A stretch of 64,000 nt of DNA from Coprinus comatus (taxonomy: Eukaryota > Basidiomycota > Agaricomycetes > Agaricales > Agaricaceae). The first letter of the stretch is position 1, and every line of letters starts with the position of its first letter. The stretch spans positions 2,542,001 to 2,606,000 of the forward strand of contig JAWPGT010000001.1 of assembly GCA_034638255.1 (NCBI GenBank), written 5' to 3'. Below, piece after piece: positions 55,752-64,000 of the stretch. Made by a program: the position numbers and the translations under genes. A model generated the notes under the pieces. The model saw nothing but the letters and a program-made list of their open reading frames with translations. It was not told where the DNA came from and made no database searches.

Positions 55752-58105
55752 TCAACTGCGTACAAAACCAACTTTCAAAGGTAACCCTTTCTTCTCAACA
55801 ACCACTCCCTTCTCCTTCCCGGAAGTAGTAGTGGTGGTAGTAACGGTTCTGACAGCAGGAGCAATAATTTGTGATAAATTCCAAACAATTTCGTCTTCGT
55901 GTGATGGTTCGAATGTGAATTTCGTTAAGAGGATCGAAAGTATGATTTCTATGATTTAAACTCAGTTATTAATGAACATTCGAGGGATAAGAAGGAAGGA
56001 CGTACTCATTTCCAATTCCGCAAATTTATACCCACTACATATCATAGTTTCAAGTTAAATTCAAATCCTCGACTGCAAGAGTTGATATACTTACATACAA
56101 GACCTATTCCCACCTAAAAACGACATCCTGTAAGAAAAAAAATCCCAGTCAACGTCAACACCACCTCTCTGCAAGCTCTTGGGTTCTCTCAAGTAGAGAG
56201 AAAACGAAAACGTACATCCCAGAATAAACCCCAGGTAACTTCTCCCTCTCTCTCTTCTCCTCACTACCAATACCAACACCAACACCATTAGAACCAGAAC
56301 CAGAACCAGAACCGGTAATCCAACGTTCAGGTTTCCACTCTTTAGCATCCCACCCCCAAACACTTTCTAACCTATTACTTGCAGCTATACCTATAAACAA
56401 TGTAGTTCCTTTTGGAATGTTTACGTGACTTGTTTGGTTTCGGTTTCAGTTTTAGTGGAGAGGAAGAGGAGGTAGGGTGTATATGGAACCACACAATCTC
56501 TCGTTGCCCTAATTAAACCATTAACCGTCAAACATCAACACTTCAACCATTGGAAAGCAAGAAGAAGAAAAAAAAACGTACACTCTACGAACGAAAGGAG
56601 CTGGTGGATACCTATTAATCGTTAAACATCCCGAAATACCGTCATCCATTATTAGTATAAGAGGTGAGAGGAAGGAAGAAAGAGAGTAAGCGAAAACGTA
56701 CATTCGAAGAGTCTCTTTAATAACAGCATCTAACCAATGTAAACTCATCAATTCATCATAACTAAACCTTTCCTTTCCTTCTTCTTCTCCTTTTCCCTCC
56801 TACCTCGTTACCGTCACTATCACCATAATTGTGAGACTCGAAGTCAGGATCAGGATCAGTGTCGGATTCGGATTCAGTCAACTTCTTATTCCTCCTCAAC
56901 TCCAAAATCTCCTTTCTAATCTTTTCTTGAATATCCATTCTATAAGATAATTTCCATAATATTCTCGAGAGTGTTGAGGAAGTAGTATCTTGAGCTCCAA
57001 ATATTAATACCCTATTGGATCGTAATCATTAAAACAAAGTAGAAAGAGAGAGGGAAGTCACAGGAAAAGTAGACGTACGTCATTTGACCAGTCAATTCTT
57101 CATCACTCATTCTTTCATTTCTCGGTACTTCATCATTCGCTTTCACTTTTAGTAGAAATTCGATTAGTCTTCAAAAAAAAAAAAGAAGAGATAATTACCA
57201 TTGGTAGTACTCACCTAAAATACTAATAACATCTCTCCCCTCTTCCCCTTTCTCACCTACCAAGTCCGAATCCTTATCCTTATCCTTATTCAACAACTCA
57301 AACCGCTTCTCCTTCAAAATCTCTTTAGCCTTTAAATCCATAACATCCGACATTTGCTTTAATTTCTTAACAGCAGTTATCGGTGCTATATCTACTAGCT
57401 TCTTACGAAACCATGAAGGTCCTAGAGTTATTAAGAAGGGAGAAAGCTGACGGAGGAGTGATAATGAGAATATTGTTGGTCTGTTTGTTGTGGGTGTTAG
57501 TGAATGAATGGAAAAGGTAAGAGTTTCAGAGGTGTGGGGTAAGAGTTTTTTTTTTTTTTTTGTTAAAATGAATGAATAAAAAATCACAGAAGGTTAGTAG
57601 GGAAAGAAAGACGTACATAAGTTCTTTAATAGCCCTAGTATACGGATTAACTTCTTTAGAATCTAATGAATCAAAAGAATAGCTTAGGACTGTGCGTCCT
57701 ACCGATTCTAAAGCGAATCTTGACATCCAATCTGACATATCTATTTTAATGTTCTTCTTCCTAATTCTTTTACCTTCACCGTCACCATTGTTTAAGTTTG
57801 TAGTAGTACTCTCGTTGGGCTTCATATACCCCAAACCAGAACCCAAATCCAAACCAGAACCACAACCAGAACGAACCTCATCACTTAAAACTCTTTCAAC
57901 ATCCTCAGCAACATCAAACAATCTCCCAACAACTCTCTCACTTCTCAAATACTTATTATTCAAAAAAAATGGGTAATGTTAGTTTTCGTTGATGTTTATG
58001 TTGAAGTCCTTTAGTTGAAACTAGACCTGGTCCGAATATTGCTTTATTTGTTCTAATTTATTTATTTATTATGAAAATTTTAGTCAGTAATGAACGCTTG
58101 AGCCT

Positions 58106-58140
<35 letters not shown>

Positions 58141-58978
58141 AGAACGTACTCAAGAAATAATTCAGTTTCTTCAAACGCATCCGCCTCTTTCACAATTATA
58201 CAATTTAAAGATTTAGGATCTGAGATATATATAATTGTTCATCCTATAAGGTTGTAAGCCAGAGTAACTTCATAGTAAGGCGCGAATTAAGAATAGAAAA
58301 AAGAGGAGGAGGAGGGCTGGAACTTACACCAAAAAAACCAAACACTTTAACCATACCACCATACTCATTAACTAAATCCAAATGATACAAAAGTCCTTTT
58401 GGATTGAATAGTTGTTTAAGGTTACCTAAATGTTAATTCATATTAGTGTGCAGTAATATAAAATTAGGGATTCAATAAAAAGATGCGTTTGGTTCGGATT
58501 TTCGGAAGGTAATGGAAGGAGATATTTGGAGAAAAAAAAATATGAGACGAGATTGTGTATATGGGAGGAAAAGAAAAGATATATGGAGAGAGTTTTGAAG
58601 AGGAGATGGAGATAAGGATCCGTTAAGGTCGGTTCCAAGTCATCAACATCGACCATGACATCGACATTTGATGGTTTTTTTAGTGATAGTATTATATCAT
58701 AAACCCATCCATACCATATACATCGACGGAGAGAGAATCGGATAGAGAAGAAAAAAGGAAAAAAAAAAAAAGGGAGAAGTGTGGTACATACCAGTAAACC
58801 AAGATTGAGCTTTTGGTCCGGGTATACCACCAAACACATTCATATACTTTCTAATAAACCATTTGAAGATGAATTTAGAAAGGAGGTAGAGTGGTAATGA
58901 TAGTATAATATAGTATAGCAGAGAACTGGAACTGGAATTGAAATTGGAATTGGAATTGGTGATGTTAAAGTTAATCAT
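55752..58978 (-). CDS. Cytochrome P450 monooxygenase (microsomal, basidiomycete type)
   Basis: The start at 58978 gives an Asn/Ser-rich tip, a membrane anchor (LLYYIILSLPLYLLSKFIF) and the proline hinge GGIPGPK. Further parts are KGLQHKHQRKLTLPIF (C-helix), the I-helix FGAQDTTSSTLSRILWKL, the K-helix ETLRMYPPAPFVRRV and WKPERWI. The heme loop is MSFLGGNRSCVGYKFAELE, with the axial Cys in FxxGxRxCxG form. It ends KVGFVRS at 55752. About 12 introns are present. It has unusual low-complexity insertions (CGSGLDLGSGLG, TGSGSGSGSNGVGVGIGS, a charged run before the K-helix). Two one-base frame breaks are seen: in a T8 tract (57962-57969) after LPIF, and near 56425 before VNIPKGTTLFIG. The substrate is unknown. 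Confidence 0.85.
58106..58133. repeat. (GA)n microsatellite in a P450 intron
   Basis: About 14 uninterrupted GA units, ending in GAGGGAGAG, within an intron-sized gap of the P450 gene. Simple sequence only; no protein or RNA role is implied. Confidence 0.85.
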
Positions 58979-59848
58979 AATGATATGACTATTAAAAAAA
59001 AGGGGGGGAAAGGATTAGAACTTGAAGAAAGTATTTGGTACTTGAGGTCAAAATGTTTCGTTTCGTGAGGGATAGATATACATCCCCTACCCCCTCTCTC
59101 TTTTATACCTTTATACTAGTACTAATACCTCCTTAGATCATAAACCCATAGAACCTAAGCTAAAAGTCTTAATTAAAAAAAAAAAACGGTCATAAAAACC
59201 CTTATGAATCCGAGTCCTAAATCCGAGTTCAAACTACTACTGCCAACTCCGAATTCGAAACTGAAACACCAATTATCATCAACACATCACTAGAGACAAA
59301 AAAGTACTTACTTGATATATTATAATGAGTCAGTTTATGACCCCCATGGAGAGAGTGTTAAATTTATTGGTGAGTTGAAGAAGGTCTGCTGCTTCTTCTT
59401 GCCGGTCAATACGGAACGATGATGGATGATGATAAATTATTACAAGTAAGTCTAGTTTAAATATATGTTTTATGCTTATGCATTAATCAATATCATTATC
59501 AATTCACATGATTGATTTCGCTGTGTCAAGTATAATTGGTACTTGTTGGTATTATATCAAAACGAGTGCTGAGCTTTTGTTGGCGTTGGTTATAAGACTA
59601 AAAATACACACTGATATTCGGTGATCACCGAAGTAATTTTTCCCACACAGCGTTGTTCACATGGCACACACAACAATTGCACAGCAAAGCAATCAACAAC
59701 TCCCTTTCGATTATACCCTTAACTCAGAAACCATTTGAAGAGGCGGCGTTTCTTTTATTATTACTTTTCCTTGTTCTTTTCACAACTTCAACTTCAACAC
59801 ACAGAGGCAAAAAAAAAAAAAAAAAGTGGTAATATAAAGGAAAGGATT
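58979..59848. promoter_or_regulatory. Divergent promoter region between the P450 and VPS74
   Basis: About 870 bases between divergent genes and without a gene of its own. It holds AT-rich runs and an A11 tract near 59175. The VPS74 leader is rich in CAACTTCAAC words and ends in an A18 run about 25 bases before the ATG. Confidence 0.45.
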
Positions 59849-61198
59849 ATGTCTTCAAGTGGTGGACTTTCAAGAAGACGCGTAGTTCAAAATTCATCTT
59901 CTTATAACGATGATGATGATGAACATACTAGAAGTACCAACACTACCAACAACAACAACAATACCGATGATACTTCAAGAACAAGATCAGGAGCATCAGG
60001 AGGAAGTAATAATATGACAGGAAATGGTGGTGGAGGATTGGGATTGGGATCACCAATGTTTCATGCTGGATCTGCTTTTGAAGGTGGAAGTAAGATTGCA
60101 TATGATCCTAGAGATTTAACTGAAGATGCTACTGAGGAGAAGAGAATTGGTGGAAAGATGCCTAGATTGACTATTATGGAGGAGGTTTTGTTGTTAGGGA
60201 TTAAAGATAAACAAGTAAGTTTCTATATACAATATATTACCATATAACTAACCATGGGTATATGCGTCTCGTTTTTTCAAAAAAGGGATACCTTTCATTT
60301 TGGAATGATAATATTTCATATGCATTACGTGGTTGTATATTGGTTGAATTGGCATTGAGAAGGAGGATTGCGGTTGTTAAGGATCCTAATAGGAGAAGAG
60401 TACCGTTGGCTGAGCGGTTGGTGGAAGTTATTGATGATAAACAGACTGGAGAGACTATATTGGATGAAGCGCTCAAATTGATGAAAGCTCAACAAGAGAT
60501 TGAAAAGTTGGGAATTAATAGTTGGATAGATCTTCTCAGTGGTGCGTATTCATTTTTATTTATTTTATTTTAATTCTATTAATTCTATATATGTAGGCGA
60601 AACTTGGAATGTGATGAAGATAGGATTCCAACTGAAACAAGTTCGTGAAAGATTGGCGAAAGGACTGGTCGACAAGGGAGTTTTACGAACTGAAAAACGC
60701 AACTTTTTGTTATTCGATATGGCTACTCACCCCGTAGCCGATGTTCGAACAAAGGAAGGAATAATCACACGTATAGTATCGTTGTTAACCTCTACGACAT
60801 CGGCAATACCACCATCAGCATTGGATGTTGAAGGAGTGCAATGCCGAGTATCTAGAGCGGTCTGTTTGGCATGTGCAGCGTATACTGCGAGTGTGCTTGA
60901 CAATGCATTTGGGAGACTTGACTACGAAGCTCGAGAGGCAGCGTTCCAAAGATGCGATGAGATACTTGGAGAGTTTATGTGTTGGCCATTTGGAAGTGGA
61001 GGATACGATGGGGCCACGGCTGCTGCTCGACGACGACAAGGAACACGAATTGGGGCTGGGAGTGAAGAGAACGGAAGAGAAAGTGTTGTTGGACTTGTGC
61101 AGGGAGTGAAGCGGGAGATGACGGGGGATGAGGATGTAGGGTTTGAGGTTGTTGCTGGTGTTCTCGAAGTCCTGTCCAAGTTGGATTCGCTGCTCTAA
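59849..61198 (+). CDS. VPS74: VPS74 / GOLPH3-family Golgi PI4P-binding protein
   Basis: The protein binds phosphatidylinositol-4-phosphate at the Golgi and helps retain glycosyltransferases through the COPI coat. The start at 59849 opens a disordered N-terminus ([20 protein letters not shown], with an N-terminal Arg cluster as used for coatomer binding), then [20 protein letters not shown] and [17 protein letters not shown]. After a short intron the GPP34 domain reads [43 protein letters not shown] and [20 protein letters not shown]. It ends with [19 protein letters not shown] and SKLDSLL at 61198. An insertion of about 55 residues ([20 protein letters not shown] onward) precedes the last helix. 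The fold motifs are complete and the frame is intact, with two introns. Confidence 0.93.
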
Positions 61199-61278
61199 GG
61201 ATATCCCGGTTGCTCATAGATACTCCGGCCTATAAAAAATGACATATTTTATTTTATTTCTTTGTTCCTTCCCCAACT

Positions 61279-63713
<2,435 letters not shown>

Positions 63714-64000
63714 GGATTAGTAGGGGTTTTTGTTTAGAGAAGTTTTTTGAGAAGGAAAAAGGAGAGGAGAGCAGGGAGAAGAGAGTAGGTAGAAGAGGAA
63801 GCGGGATTGGCTCGGTGGGAGAAGAACAATGTGATGTATTTTAGTTGGTAACTTTGTCAGAAGAGAGTATCCAGGATGATGTGTTGTATAATTATTAGTA
63901 TGTGTGACGTTGGAGTTGGAAGTTGTTTTTGTGTGATGTTGACTTTTAGTGAGAGTAAGAGTGAGGATTTGTGGCGGATAAGCTATATATGACTAGGACT
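63714..64000. other. 3' flank of ACH1
   Basis: Purine-rich downstream sequence (GAGAAGGAAAAAGGAGAGGAG) with no coding signal, consistent with a 3' untranslated region and intergenic DNA up to the window end. Confidence 0.4.

Noticed and set aside
58106..58133. GA repeat as a CRISPR or structured array
   Set aside because: Simple dinucleotide repeat in a eukaryotic intron; no spacer structure.

Overview
The window is nuclear DNA of a filamentous basidiomycete, most likely an Agaricomycete. Genes are packed on both strands and split by many short GT-AG introns of about 50 bases, often T-rich. Several families are typical of mushroom-forming fungi: F-box proteins, UstYa-like (DUF3328) oxidases, a DUF6535-type membrane protein, and a seven-helix-like membrane protein of a mushroom-wide family. 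Nothing bacterial or viral was seen.

Layout. 0-10 kb: the 3' part of an extended short-chain reductase, a decayed partial copy of it, and the eIF2-alpha kinase GCN2. 10-16 kb: a lysine-methyltransferase-like protein, a small helical protein, a relic of a medium-chain reductase and a canonical vacuolar/secreted serine carboxypeptidase. 16-26 kb: gene-poor stretches with short dispersed motifs around RTF2, a DMT-family transporter and an F-box protein. 26-34.4 kb: an accessory island with two UstYa-like oxidases, a membrane-anchored atypical S10 peptidase, a polytopic membrane protein and two small secreted peptides that share an identical GWPFRSYDD motif. 34.8-38 kb: an F-box protein and a damaged single-pass membrane protein. 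38-64 kb: mostly core genes. These are a SAP-like nuclear protein, a hotdog thioesterase, a GRGG-repeat protein, a glycine/serine-rich protein, a BTB-like protein, the checkpoint kinase CHK1, a Con-6 protein, a cytochrome P450, the Golgi protein VPS74/GOLPH3 and acetyl-CoA hydrolase ACH1.

The main find is the 26-34.4 kb island. It has the parts expected of a ribosomally made, post-translationally modified peptide (RiPP) pathway of the UstYa (dikaritin) kind. There are two short precursors with signal peptides and a conserved aromatic C-terminal motif, two membrane-anchored UstYa-family oxidases each with two HxxHC motifs, and a membrane-anchored S10 protein. That S10 protein keeps the catalytic Ser, Asp and His but has lost the residues that normally recognise a free C-terminus. 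The precursors are a tandem duplication that includes the promoter. The product and function are inferred.

A caution: several conserved genes (GCN2, ACH1, the P450) carry isolated one-base frame breaks that are best explained as assembly indels, although real gene decay cannot be excluded from sequence alone. Spliced coordinates were read by eye from GT-AG sites and protein continuity; outer boundaries are firmer than individual exon edges.
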